Assembly (NCBI GenBank): GCA_008704415.1
Contig: VXIS01000062.1
Coordinates: 114,554 to 178,553 of the forward strand
Source of the DNA: Sphaerosporella brunnea
Lineage: Eukaryota; Ascomycota; Pezizomycetes; Pezizales; Pyronemataceae
Reading direction: 5' to 3'
Length of the DNA: 64,000 nt
Made by a program: the position numbers and the translations under genes. Shown here piece after piece: positions 24,339 to 33,600 of this stretch (the first letter of the stretch is position 1; every line of letters begins with the position of its first letter). Below the pieces are notes generated by a model. The model had not been told where the DNA came from. It saw nothing but the letters and a program-made list of their open reading frames with translations, and ran no database searches.

Positions 24339-24894
24339 TACTCGTGCCAAGGTGACTACCGTCACCCCCGGTCGCTCGCAGGCTCGCTCCCAGGGGCACT
24401 CACAAGTGAGTGCCAGCCAGTCCAACGCAAGTCGCGAAGTCCAACGAGAGAATTTTTCGACCGCCGCCCGACCCCATTTTCACCACCACCGCGACCATCA
24501 CGACCAAACCATGCAGCAAGCCGAGTCCTATAAGTCTGTTGAGACCCGAATCCAAGCTGCAATTGAGGTTCTTCGGAAGAGAGAGGGAGAAGGAAACGGG
24601 CAAAGCGTAGGAAGGAAATGGGCGACGGGTAGGAAGGAAATGGGCGACGCGTAGCAAATAGTGCGAGACTGAACGCATGTATAATTATATATTCTATATT
24701 CTATGTATTCTGAGATGCCTATGACTATGCCCGCTGCATGGTTTGGTCGTGATGGTCGCGGTCGGGCGGCGGTCGAAAAATTCTCTCGTTGGACTTCGCG
24801 ACTTGCGTTGGACTGGCTGGCACTCACTTGTGAGTGCCCCTGGGAGCGAGCCTGCGAGCGACCGGGGGTGACGGTAGTCACCTTGGCACGAGTA
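24339..24894. mobile_element. Fold-back element with near-identical 160-180 bp arms
   Basis: Left arm 24339-24517 and right arm 24733-24894 are reverse complements, identical by eye except for a 17-base insertion in the left arm. Each arm carries the hairpin GGCACTCACAAGTGAGTGCC and a smaller one, GGTGACTACCGTCACC. The 215-base spacer holds a two-copy direct repeat of an AGGAAATGGGCGAC unit. On the plus strand an open frame runs from the left arm into the spacer (ATG at 24511; MQQAESYKSVETRIQAAIEV...), resembling the start of pogo-type transposases, but it ends at 24654. It is probably a recent rearranged transposon end. Confidence 0.75.
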
Positions 24895-24937
24895 ATTGGT
24901 ACTTACACACGACTCCGCCTCCTGCTCAACCTTCACA

Positions 24938-25869
24938 ATGTCGTCCCCACTGCCCACCACCACCAGCACTACCGGCGCCCTTGCTGCTGCTCCTACTCCT
25001 GCAACAGAAGCCAGCCACGATCGCGTCGGCTACTTTAACGTCGCGAAAGCCATCAACAATCCCACTGTGTTGACATCTCTATCAGACCTACCCAGGGTAC
25101 CACACAACTGTATACACACCACCACCATTCCCTGCGAGGCTGTTAATCCGCGTTCGTTTTTTTTTTTTTTTTTGTTCACTGAATAATAATAACACATGAC
25201 TCAAAAAACAACAACAAAAAAGGGTACATCAACGTTCTTGCCGTAGTGCTAGGGACGCGTCAGGACGCGCGCAAGACGCGAAAGAAGGACTACTACATCC
25301 AGGACAGCACCAGCATCGTCCTCCACCACCCCCGCCGCCGCCGAAAAACAGTGCTCTCCATCTGGCGCGACCAGGATGCCTTCGAACGCGACGTCAAGCC
25401 GGGCTCCATCGTCGCCTTGCAGGGCGCCGCCGTCAACAAGAACTACGAGGAGGATGTCGCCTACAAAATCTTGAGGTTCATGAAGGAAAAGGTCCCGCAC
25501 GGTCACCTCAACATTTACAACGATCACCCACCCAGCTGGTACGTCTGTGACCCGGTCAATATGCCCGGTTATGCCGAATTGCTTGTCTGGAGGGATCAAG
25601 TTCTGAGGCGCGAACTGCAATTGGAGCGGGAGGAGGAGGAGGAAGAGGAAGAGAGGAAACGGGCGTTGAAGGAGACTGCGAACCGACAATTCGAGGCTGC
25701 ACAGACACAGAGGCAAGAGATGGCAGATTTGAATAGAATCGCTGCCGCCGAGGTAGAGGGTAAGAACCAGAGAGAGATAGAAGAGAAGGAGGTAGAAGAG
25801 ATGGACAGAGAGGGATTGATTTGGTGGAAGAATGGCCAGCCTTTATGGAGGATAGACGGGTTGTATTGA
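24938..25869 (+). CDS. OB-fold-like protein with acidic coiled coil, function unknown
   Basis: Two exons (24938-25109 and 25223-25869) give 272 residues. The N-terminal ~30 residues are Thr/Ala/Pro-rich. From about residue 55 the pattern YINVLAVVLGT...DYYIQDSTS...VLSIWRD...VKPGSIVALQGAAV has the alternating strands and the Gly-containing turn of an OB fold, as in single-stranded DNA-binding and telomere proteins such as POT1. I cannot assign it to one family. The C-terminal third is a Glu/Arg-rich coiled coil, ending WWKNGQPLWRIDGLY. The donor that keeps the frame is GTATAC at 25110; the more obvious GTACCA donor shifts it. A fold-back repeat ends 43 bases upstream of the ATG. The gene converges on NAR1 with a 189-base gap. 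Confidence 0.75.
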
Positions 25870-26058
25870 GCTCCTCCAGAGCCACGGAAATATTGTCTAT
25901 CGTTCGGCAGCACAAAATGGATAGCAGCTGCCGCTTGCCTCCCCTAGTGCGCACCGGCCCGGCCTTGCCCTGTACATACGTACCTACTCTAGATCGAGCT
26001 TGTTTTGGCGAGTGCGCACGCTGCACGTCGATGCGTGATCTTTGAGAATGCGCTCTAG

Positions 26059-27654
26059 TTACCACCCGCCACCCGTCCTACTCGCGATCTCGAGCACCTC
26101 CTTCTCCCCCAGCTGTCCACCAATATCATTCGCGACCTTGCGGTACGTGGTCTTGACCAGCTTCTCCTCCACAACCCCCGTGATTCGAATCCACGCATCC
26201 AGCACTTTTCTCACCTCGCCCTCCTCCTCCCCCTTCTTCTCGCCCTCGTCGGAGGAGAAATATGCCTCGTCGACCTTTGCGAGCAGCTCTCGCTGGCTCC
26301 TCCATTTCTCGAGCCCAAGCTCTTTCCACAGCACCTCGTCGTCGTATTTGATCTGGCCCCCGCCATTGGTGCACCCGCCCGGACATGCCATAACTTCAAC
26401 ATACACCTGCCACTCGTCTCTGGCTTCGCCGGCACGTTTGGCAGCAACGCGTCTTCGTGCAGCCGGGGTGGCGGGGGCGGCGGGCTTCTTTCCGAATTGC
26501 GGCAGCGCTTTCGGCTGCGTGGGTTTGAGGCGGCGAACTAGATTTTGGATGTTCCTGAAGCCGTAGCAGTGCGTGAATTTTGCGATTACGTCCCCTGATG
26601 AGGACGAAAGGAGGTAGTCTACTGTGTCGATGTTTCTGCCCTGCTGGATTTGTAGTGTTGCCTCTGGGTGCTGTTGCAGGAAGGAACGGAGGATAGCGGA
26701 AAGGTTCCCGCCTGAGGTGCCGGTGCTTTGAGGGTTGGCCGTGGCGACGGAGAGAAAGGCCTGGATTGTAGGGTCGGCGGAAAGTTGAGGTGTGGGCACG
26801 GGTTCCCGGGAGAGGGAGCGGACGTTGATGCCTTTGATTTCGGCGAGGGAAAGGAGTTCCCGCGTCGTGATGACGCAGTCAATATCCCGTACCGGCGTCT
26901 CCTCAGAGCTTTCGTCCCGCCAGGCAGAGCTAGTAAGCTCGCCTCTCGCACCTTCAAGCTTCTTGTCGAAACACGGCATTACGCCGACGACATAGACGTC
27001 CTCTGGAGACTTTGCTTTTCTCTCCCCGATCAGCAGAGCTTTAAGAAACGTCCCCGCGATCGCCTGTGGGGACTTCAGTGCCGAGAGATGCGGGATCAGC
27101 TCCGGATGCGTCGACTCCAGGTAGCATATAAACCCCGGACACGAACTAGCAAGTATCGGTTTTTTGGGGCCATCGGTGGAAGCCTCCTCCACCACTTCTC
27201 GAGAAGCAAACCAGTGTTCCACACCCCGGAAGACACCTTCATCCACCACCGCCTCGAAACCAACAGTCGTCAACAACCGCGAAACTATATTCCCTGCCTC
27301 CTTCTCGCGCATTCCCAACGCCACTGCCAAAGCCGCCCGCGTCTGCGGGGATACGACAGCCAGGAACCGCCGGTTCGGGTACTGCTCGACCGATTTTAGG
27401 ACTTCGGTGTGCGATTGCAGCTGTACCAACACCGCTTCTGAGGAAGTGATGCAGCCGCTGCACGCCAGGCAGTCGGTCAGGCTTATTTGTGCGGTGGTTT
27501 GTGCGGTTTGTGTGGCCGGGAGGGTGTCTTCGCGGGCGACGGTGAGGTCATTACTCGGCGGTGGTGGGGGAGGTAGGGACTCGACGGGCTTGATGCAGGC
27601 GACGGAGGGCGCAATGAAGTCGTTCAGAGCTTCGGCGGAGAGTATGGCGGACAT
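26059..27654 (-). CDS. nar1: Cytosolic iron-sulfur assembly factor NAR1
   Basis: Component of the cytosolic iron-sulfur protein assembly pathway, related to iron-only hydrogenases; it carries two Fe-S clusters and passes clusters on with the CIA targeting complex. A single exon encodes 531 residues. Cluster-binding cysteines are visible: the N-terminal SVACIKP cysteine and CLACSGC for the first cluster, then SSCPGF, VMPCFDKK and MACPGGC for the H-cluster-like site. The protein ends in tryptophan, matching the conserved C-terminal Trp that CIA factors use for docking. The ATG at 27654 is chosen because MSAILSAEALNDF is the usual family start; an upstream in-frame ATG at 27678 is less likely. 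A Pro-rich insert lies at about residues 28-33. Confidence 0.93.
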   Translation of the reverse strand: MSAILSAEALNDFIAPSVACIKPVESLPPPPPPSNDLTVAREDTLPATQTAQTTAQISLTDCLACSGCITSSEAVLVQLQSHTEVLKSVEQYPNRRFLAVVSPQTRAALAVALGMREKEAGNIVSRLLTTVGFEAVVDEGVFRGVEHWFASREVVEEASTDGPKKPILASSCPGFICYLESTHPELIPHLSALKSPQAIAGTFLKALLIGERKAKSPEDVYVVGVMPCFDKKLEGARGELTSSAWRDESSEETPVRDIDCVITTRELLSLAEIKGINVRSLSREPVPTPQLSADPTIQAFLSVATANPQSTGTSGGNLSAILRSFLQQHPEATLQIQQGRNIDTVDYLLSSSSGDVIAKFTHCYGFRNIQNLVRRLKPTQPKALPQFGKKPAAPATPAARRRVAAKRAGEARDEWQVYVEVMACPGGCTNGGGQIKYDDEVLWKELGLEKWRSQRELLAKVDEAYFSSDEGEKKGEEEGEVRKVLDAWIRITGVVEEKLVKTTYRKVANDIGGQLGEKEVLEIASRTGGGW

Positions 27655-28140
27655 TTTCGTAAGGGCTACGCGGGGCAATGAATTTGCTACGATGTGCGAT
27701 TGTTGTGAGAGTTTGTGGACTGTGATGTTTATGTCGCCGCACGGAGTGTCGGAGTGGCGGGGTTGGTTTGTAAATTGTAATTGGAGCTCTCGCGTGCCTT
27801 CGTTTCATCGGAGCTCGTTAGTTTCGCGGAAAAAGGTTGATGTGATTTCGCGCAGATGACAGCGACTTCGGCGACTCTTCGCACTTTGATTATCCCTTCG
27901 TTGGACCCGAATTCCGGTGGCGATACGCGAACGTGGCTCAGTAGTATGATGTAATCCGTCCGGCAACACAACACCCAGCTCCCACCCAACGCCGCTGCTC
28001 GAGTACCGCATAAACTCGCGAACAAGAGACTGGGGCTAAGTCACTGCGCCATGTGGCAAGGTCACTAAGCCTACATGGCGCAGTGACTTAGCCCAGTCTC
28101 TTGTTCGCGAGTTTATGCGGTACACAAGGTGCGGTAGACC
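27655..28140. other. NAR1 upstream region with large hairpin
   Basis: Divergent gap between NAR1 and the piggyBac relic. It contains the 121-base inverted repeat at 28003-28123. The first 340 bases presumably hold the NAR1 promoter. Confidence 0.6.
28003..28123. repeat. Long hairpin: 52/51-base arms with an 18-base loop
   Basis: The left arm 28003-28054 (starts GTACCGCATAAACTCGCG) is the reverse complement of 28073-28123 apart from a single extra G in the left arm. The loop is 28055-28072 and contains a partial third copy of the inner arm motif (GTCACTAAGCC). Near-perfect pairing implies recent origin or selection. It directly precedes the piggyBac fragment. It may be a solo pair of terminal repeats, but no target duplication is evident. 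Confidence 0.85.
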
Positions 28141-28159
28141 ATTATGTCGCACCTACCTA

Positions 28160-29071
28160 CAGCCTACTACTTCCCCCCAAAGGTCCTGTCACCGCCGAGG
28201 ACGCCGAGGACGCCGAGGCAAATTGGGTCAGTGAGGAAGAGGGGGCAGAATTTGAAGGTGATGAAGCTGTAGAGGAAGAGAAAGGGGAAGAGGAGGCTGA
28301 GGGAAGTAGTACCAGGCGCGCACCGAGCCATATCTACCCCCAAATTTCCCACGGGGTCGAGCCAACCTTAGCTGGGGAACCCTCGCTGGTTGCATCGTCA
28401 GCAATGTTCTCTCATTCATCTGGCAGGACAGAAATTTGGTGCGGCTTCTGACGACAGCCTTTCCTGGAAACTTCGACGACGTTGAGATGGCTTTGCGACG
28501 ACAGCCTCGCACGACGCAGCAGAATCGAACACTTGTCCAATCTGTTTGGGGTGACCTTGCATGTAGATGGCTTGTTCTACCCACGGTGGCAGTACGGTAT
28601 AACTTCCATGTGGGTGGTGTTGATATTTCAGATCAACGACGCAGCTACTATTCCACCCAACTCCGTACTGCCCGTAACTGGATGCCGCTCCTGTTTTGGC
28701 TGCTCGGCTGTACGATCATCAACGCGTTCAAAGGCAGCAAGGTTCCCTGGCTGGTAAACCACCGACGCTTCGGCATCCGCCTTGCCTGGAATCCTGTCAT
28801 TGAGGGGGCACGGATGCTCAACCCCCTGTGGGTAGAAACCTTGAGTACGCAGGCTCTGCTAGTGCCCAAGGGCCGTCACTGCCCTAATGCTCGTCCCCGT
28901 GGAAACAACGCATTCAGCCGTGCTGCAGGTTATGTAGTTAAGAACTGGGAGCCCACTTCCTTGCGTAAAGCCCCCAGGAGGCACAGTCTGTACCGAATGT
29001 GTGATAAGGATACTGTCACTGAAGTACTGTGTTTTTTGTCGCTATATAAGAAAGAACCAGAACAAGCCTAG
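28160..29071 (+). pseudogene. piggyBac-type transposase relic, internally deleted
   Basis: The first part (about 28160-28450) is the acidic N-terminal region with ANWVSEEEGAEFEG. From about 28412, in another frame, the C-terminal catalytic part reads FIWQDRNLVRLLTTAFPG, then YNFHVGGVDISDQRRSYYST and NWMPLLFWLLGCTIINAF, which is typical piggyBac (DDE_Tnp_1_7) sequence; it ends at 29071. The GGVDxxDQ motif carries the last catalytic aspartate(s), but the region with the first two catalytic aspartates is missing and the two parts are out of frame. The copy cannot be active. A fragment with the same acidic motif lies at 20.7 kb. Confidence 0.85.
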
Positions 29072-29426
29072 TGTGCGAGAGATTTTTCAGCGTTCATCGC
29101 AGAAAGAAAAATGAGGAGGACATCATTTTGTTGCTTTTCTTGTAAAGTTTCACTCTGTAAGGCATGAGCATTGAGGTGGTGCGGCTGTGTACCATATTAC
29201 CATAATAGGCTAGCGCCGATACTATGACTGAAGCCGGAATTTAAAGCGCGAATCAAATCCTTGCATTGCACAGAACGCCTAATCAATAGTATGGTAATTG
29301 CAAAGCACCGTAAAAAAAAAAACGCCGAACCCCCCGCCCGCAGAAGAGATAATGCTCTGCTTTCATGGATAGAACCCACAATTAATGAACCAAATTGGCA
29401 GCCACGAATTCCTACTCCAAGTTAGG
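29072..29426. other. Gap between piggyBac relic and CSN4 3' end
   Basis: 355 bases with no gene seen; it should hold the CSN4 3' UTR and the flank of the transposon relic. Confidence 0.5.
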
Positions 29427-30689
29427 TCACTCATCAACATCTACGAAGTCTTCACGTACCGGATATTCATTTTGCAGCATCGTAGCGATGTTTTCGGTGG
29501 CCTGTGCAAGCGCACCAACATTTTCATCCCACCGCCTTAACTGTCGGTTCACCACCCGTTCGGCCGATGCCCCGCCTGTGGATATCGTGGAATCAAAATA
29601 AATGAGGCGATCGATTTGATCGATTTGTCCACTCAACCGGCCCTGCTCAATCATGCGGGCGGCATATTCTTCGGCCTTGTCGGCATCAAGTCCCAGCAAC
29701 ACACCAAGCTCTTCGACGCCAATATTGTTGTATAGCTTGGACGCACCAAGCAGGTTGTGCTCTATGACAGCTTTTGTGAGAACTGTCGTTCCGTCCGAGA
29801 GTCTTGCTACTTGGTGAGGCCGAAGACGAGAAGCAAACCCGTCGACTTCTTTCTGCGTAAGGAGTCGGTCCATGTACATCTTTTCGAGGAGGGAATAGTC
29901 CTGTTGCAACTGAGGCGAGCGGTCGTCTTTGTAAAGAGTGGCCAGAGAACGGGAGCGAAGTGGGCCCGCACCGGCCAGAATTGCGCAAGTCATGGCCGAT
30001 GAGAGACACCGCATCCGATCCGCCTCGTCCACCAAGGGAGAGAATGAAAGTTGATGGTACTTGCTGCACGCGTTCAGGAAATCTCGCTTCGAATCCAAGA
30101 TACGTGCCTGGCACAGTTGAAACTGCAGGTTGAGGGCTGGATCCGAGCTGGTGTGAATGAGTAACGTTGCACGGTTTAAATAGTCACTCGCGCTGATCGC
30201 TTCATCGTCTTCGAGAAGATTGCGCATGATGCGAACGTAGACTTGCAAGCGAAACTCGTCGGAGATCTGGCGCTGATGGGGGTTTAACTGGATGCCTTGC
30301 AAAACTTTGGCAGCTTCTCCGTTTTCATCACCAGCTTCGTAGATCTCAGCCAAAGCTTCCCGTATGTTGCAATCCTGCTCCTCGAAAGATATGACCTTTG
30401 GGCGGAGTTTCTCTAGGGTGTAAACATAGACGGCCTTCTTTATCTCCACCGAATCGAGGTTGCGAATTGCTGCCACGCACCCACTGAGAACCGGCCGCGA
30501 GGTGACGACGCCCACATTGTCGGAAAGGACGGTGTCGATTAGCTCTTTCAAACTTTGGGAAAGCCGATCCGGAGGTGAAGTTGATATGATCGAATGAAGC
30601 AGTGAGATGAACGCGGTAGCTTTGTCGGACTGCGACGCAGATGATGTTTCCAGCGAGTTGAGCTGCGAGCGGAGCTCTGGAGACGCCAT
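29427..30689 (-). CDS. csn4: COP9 signalosome complex subunit 4
   Basis: Subunit of the COP9 signalosome, which removes Nedd8 from cullins and controls ubiquitin ligases; in moulds it also affects development and secondary metabolism. A single exon encodes 420 residues, the usual CSN4 length. The N-terminal two thirds are helical repeats, with family segments such as LEKLRPKVISFEEQ and a long repeat block through AISASDYLNRA. A PCI domain (about residues 200-360) includes LTKAVIEHNLLGASKLYNNI and EELGVLLGLDADKAEEYAARMIEQ, and a C-terminal helix carries the WDENVGALAQATENIATML segment. The start at 30689 (MASPELRSQLNSLE) is preferred over an in-frame upstream ATG, whose extra 36 residues do not look like the family. 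Confidence 0.94.
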   Translation of the reverse strand: MASPELRSQLNSLETSSASQSDKATAFISLLHSIISTSPPDRLSQSLKELIDTVLSDNVGVVTSRPVLSGCVAAIRNLDSVEIKKAVYVYTLEKLRPKVISFEEQDCNIREALAEIYEAGDENGEAAKVLQGIQLNPHQRQISDEFRLQVYVRIMRNLLEDDEAISASDYLNRATLLIHTSSDPALNLQFQLCQARILDSKRDFLNACSKYHQLSFSPLVDEADRMRCLSSAMTCAILAGAGPLRSRSLATLYKDDRSPQLQQDYSLLEKMYMDRLLTQKEVDGFASRLRPHQVARLSDGTTVLTKAVIEHNLLGASKLYNNIGVEELGVLLGLDADKAEEYAARMIEQGRLSGQIDQIDRLIYFDSTISTGGASAERVVNRQLRRWDENVGALAQATENIATMLQNEYPVREDFVDVDE

Positions 30690-33600
30690 CTTCGGAGTTT
30701 TGTTTTGGAAAGGTATAGAGGGTAACGGCTTTTTGTTGCTTGCAAGGAGGTCGACCGAGAGTCGATTGTGATGTGTAGCTTCTAACGCATGAAGCAAGTG
30801 GTACCCCGCAATTTAGAGGCTGAAAGATGGATGAGTTTCCACAGGTGTCCAAACCCTAATCCATTGTACTGCAACAACGCTGACTAAATGATCATTCTTG
30901 GTCACTCGACCTTTTTGTTGATCAAGATAATGGGCTGCGATGATCATGAGCTGCGCGACCAGAAACTTGCCTTCGCCGGCAGGGCTGCCTTCAGACAATG
31001 ACTCCGAGGAATGTTAAAAGTATCATCCCTGTGTTCCAGCAGGTGATCACCAGGTGTGTGGGGAAGCCTGTACGAATTGGAAGACGTATATATATCGAGA
31101 CATATCTTTGGCCACTCACACATGTGCGGCCAATGGTAAGGTGTCTGAGCGCAGATAATAAGCTGACTTTGAAGTCCCAGCCCTTGCCTGGGGCTATAAA
31201 TTCTCAGCCCCGATTCATGATCACCGCCGGAGCTCATATGCACTGGCTGCTTATCACGCATTTGTGATACTCCAGCTCGACTCCACCTCTACGAGTACTT
31301 GGGCCCAAGAGGTGAGCGCGTAGCGAAGGTGTACCCGTCTCATGGCGTTTCATCTCGCGAGGCCTTCGCCTGGGTTCATGGAGGCAACCCTCACTTCTGC
31401 GTGCCGGTGATTCTACTCTACCAGGCGTCCACACACGGTGTGACTGTCTTCCCCGATTTGGACCATCTGACGGGCCTGATCCCGCGCCGACGAAAGCGGG
31501 GAAATGATAATGCATGGTCATTCAACAAGTTACAGAACCCGCATATCCGTCACCCATGGCCATCGAGCCAATACTAGCATACATAGCAGCACGAGAGCTA
31601 GCAAGAACCAATCACCATCCATCAAAGCGGCAAAACCGCTCACAGTAAAGCGTGAAGACCCCAAGCCTTTGGAATTTACTTGTCATTGTCCTTTTCAGAT
31701 CGCCATTGAGGTGCTTGCACTCACCGGCCACACAGAATCCATCATGGCTTGAAATCCTATGTTTGGAAATGAAACATGAGGGGCGGGACGGGACGGTGAA
31801 AGGTATACGTATCCAGCCATGACTACCTCGGAAGGCCTGCGGCCATGCCCCGAGTTCTCAAGCCCGTTGTGCACGTGTCAAGAGCCAGCAATGGTCCACC
31901 TGCTGGCAGCTAAGCTCACTAAAGATCACTCGTTGGCCCGCCAAACGACGGAAAATTAGCCTGCCTGAAAGCCGCGTGAGTGAAATTGGACCATATTCAA
32001 GGGCCTCACATACCAGGGTGTTCGGAGGTTTTGAGCGCTGCGAATAGCAAATGTTAGTCAAAAAAGTAAAATTATCAATATCCAAGCCGGTTTTCAGAGT
32101 CCATCCTTTTTTCTATTTCTTGATCTGTTCCTTTGGTAAGAGTTACAGTACACGGGACACAATTCAAAGGGAATCAGGTGACTGTCCGCGTGTCATGATT
32201 TGTTTACCTATCAGAGAAGCATTTGGGGGTACAAGAACGCAGGGATCCTCGGTGATTGCTGGAACGGAAATGAGAACTTGTGGAGAGACCGGTACGTATG
32301 GAAATTAATCCTCAGGTGTTCAATAGCATCCTCCGACTGGTTTGGGAAGGCTTGGAGTGCAGCAAAATGAAAGCCGCCCAGTCATCGTGCTATCACTCTG
32401 CCTTCTCGGCAGTAGTGGCGGTGGGTACTGGTACATCCATTCATACGTGCCGTTCAGCTATCGCCCGATAACTAGAGTACAACTCCTCGGTAGATAGTGA
32501 GTGATGAAGACGTGGAGCTGTTGCAAAGGTCGCAGGCTTCTAGAATATGCGCCGAAGGTTCTTGTCATGCACGTCGAATGCTTGCGGTTCGAAATGACGT
32601 TGACCCGCATGAAGCAACATATGTATGCCCACACGGCGGCTGAGGGAGTAAGGCTGGTACCCACATCGTTTTGTTGACAATTGATCCAATCACCGCCGAC
32701 CACGTCCGAGTGCCCTATCACGGGGGGATGCCTGAGTAAGTAGTAGCGGTACAAGCCAGAAGTATCTGCATCGGGCTTTGACGTGGGGCGTGTGTGGCGT
32801 GGCTCGCAGCTGCTGCGGGGTTATACGAACGAAAGCTTTACACCACCATCTTCAGTGTTTCAGCGGGTTTGGTTTGAGTTGTTCTCAAGTGTTTACGGGT
32901 TTCCATTGTCTACATACATGCATCTACGATTATCATCATCGCGTAACCAAGTATCGAATATTTCGTGGTCATTTCATCGAATCCATCGCTCGGCAGTGGT
33001 TTGTTTCATTTCATTTGGAGGGGGGGAAGGGTGCCGTTCTCTCGCCAATCATCCGCCAACTCATACCTTCTCTTCGGTCACACAACAGAGGTCTGCCAAC
33101 CCCATCATCTTCTTCTCTGGCAGACCACAACACAGCGAACGATCTGCTGCACGTCGGACGGAAAGGGAGTGGTCTTTTTTTTTTTGTGTGTTTGGGGGGG
33201 GGGGGGGAGGGTGGGTTGGATTTGATCGGGAGAGGCGATGTGATTCGTTGGCGCCCAGCCCCCACCATTTGTTCTTTGCTGCGTTTCCGGTCTCCTTCTG
33301 GCATCCACGCTCCGTTTCCGTAAGGCTGGTTTCGTTTGTGGGTGGGCATCCGGCGGCATCTGAGGGATTTGATTGGTGGGCTTTGAAACAGGTGACTCCG
33401 CGTCTACCAAATGCCCGATATTTGGGGTTTTCTCGCTTGCTCGATTTGGATGACGATAACTGTATCTTGCCTAGCGCGGAGGGTGCTTTTTTGGTTGCAA
33501 TTGCATTGGTTTTTCTCCTTTGGGTGAAGAGCCAGAGACGGCTGGCATCTGCCTTCTTTTTTCTTTTTATGCATAAGAAGTACTCCAGGCAAGAGGCCAG

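Larger units (their letters stand above)
23805..24937. other. Intergenic region packed with inverted repeats, upstream of the OB-fold-like gene
   Basis: After the ERO1 3' end come a miniature inverted-repeat element (24056-24309) and a large fold-back repeat (24339-24894), ending 43 bases before the next ATG. Little ordinary promoter DNA is left between the repeat and the start codon. Confidence 0.7.
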
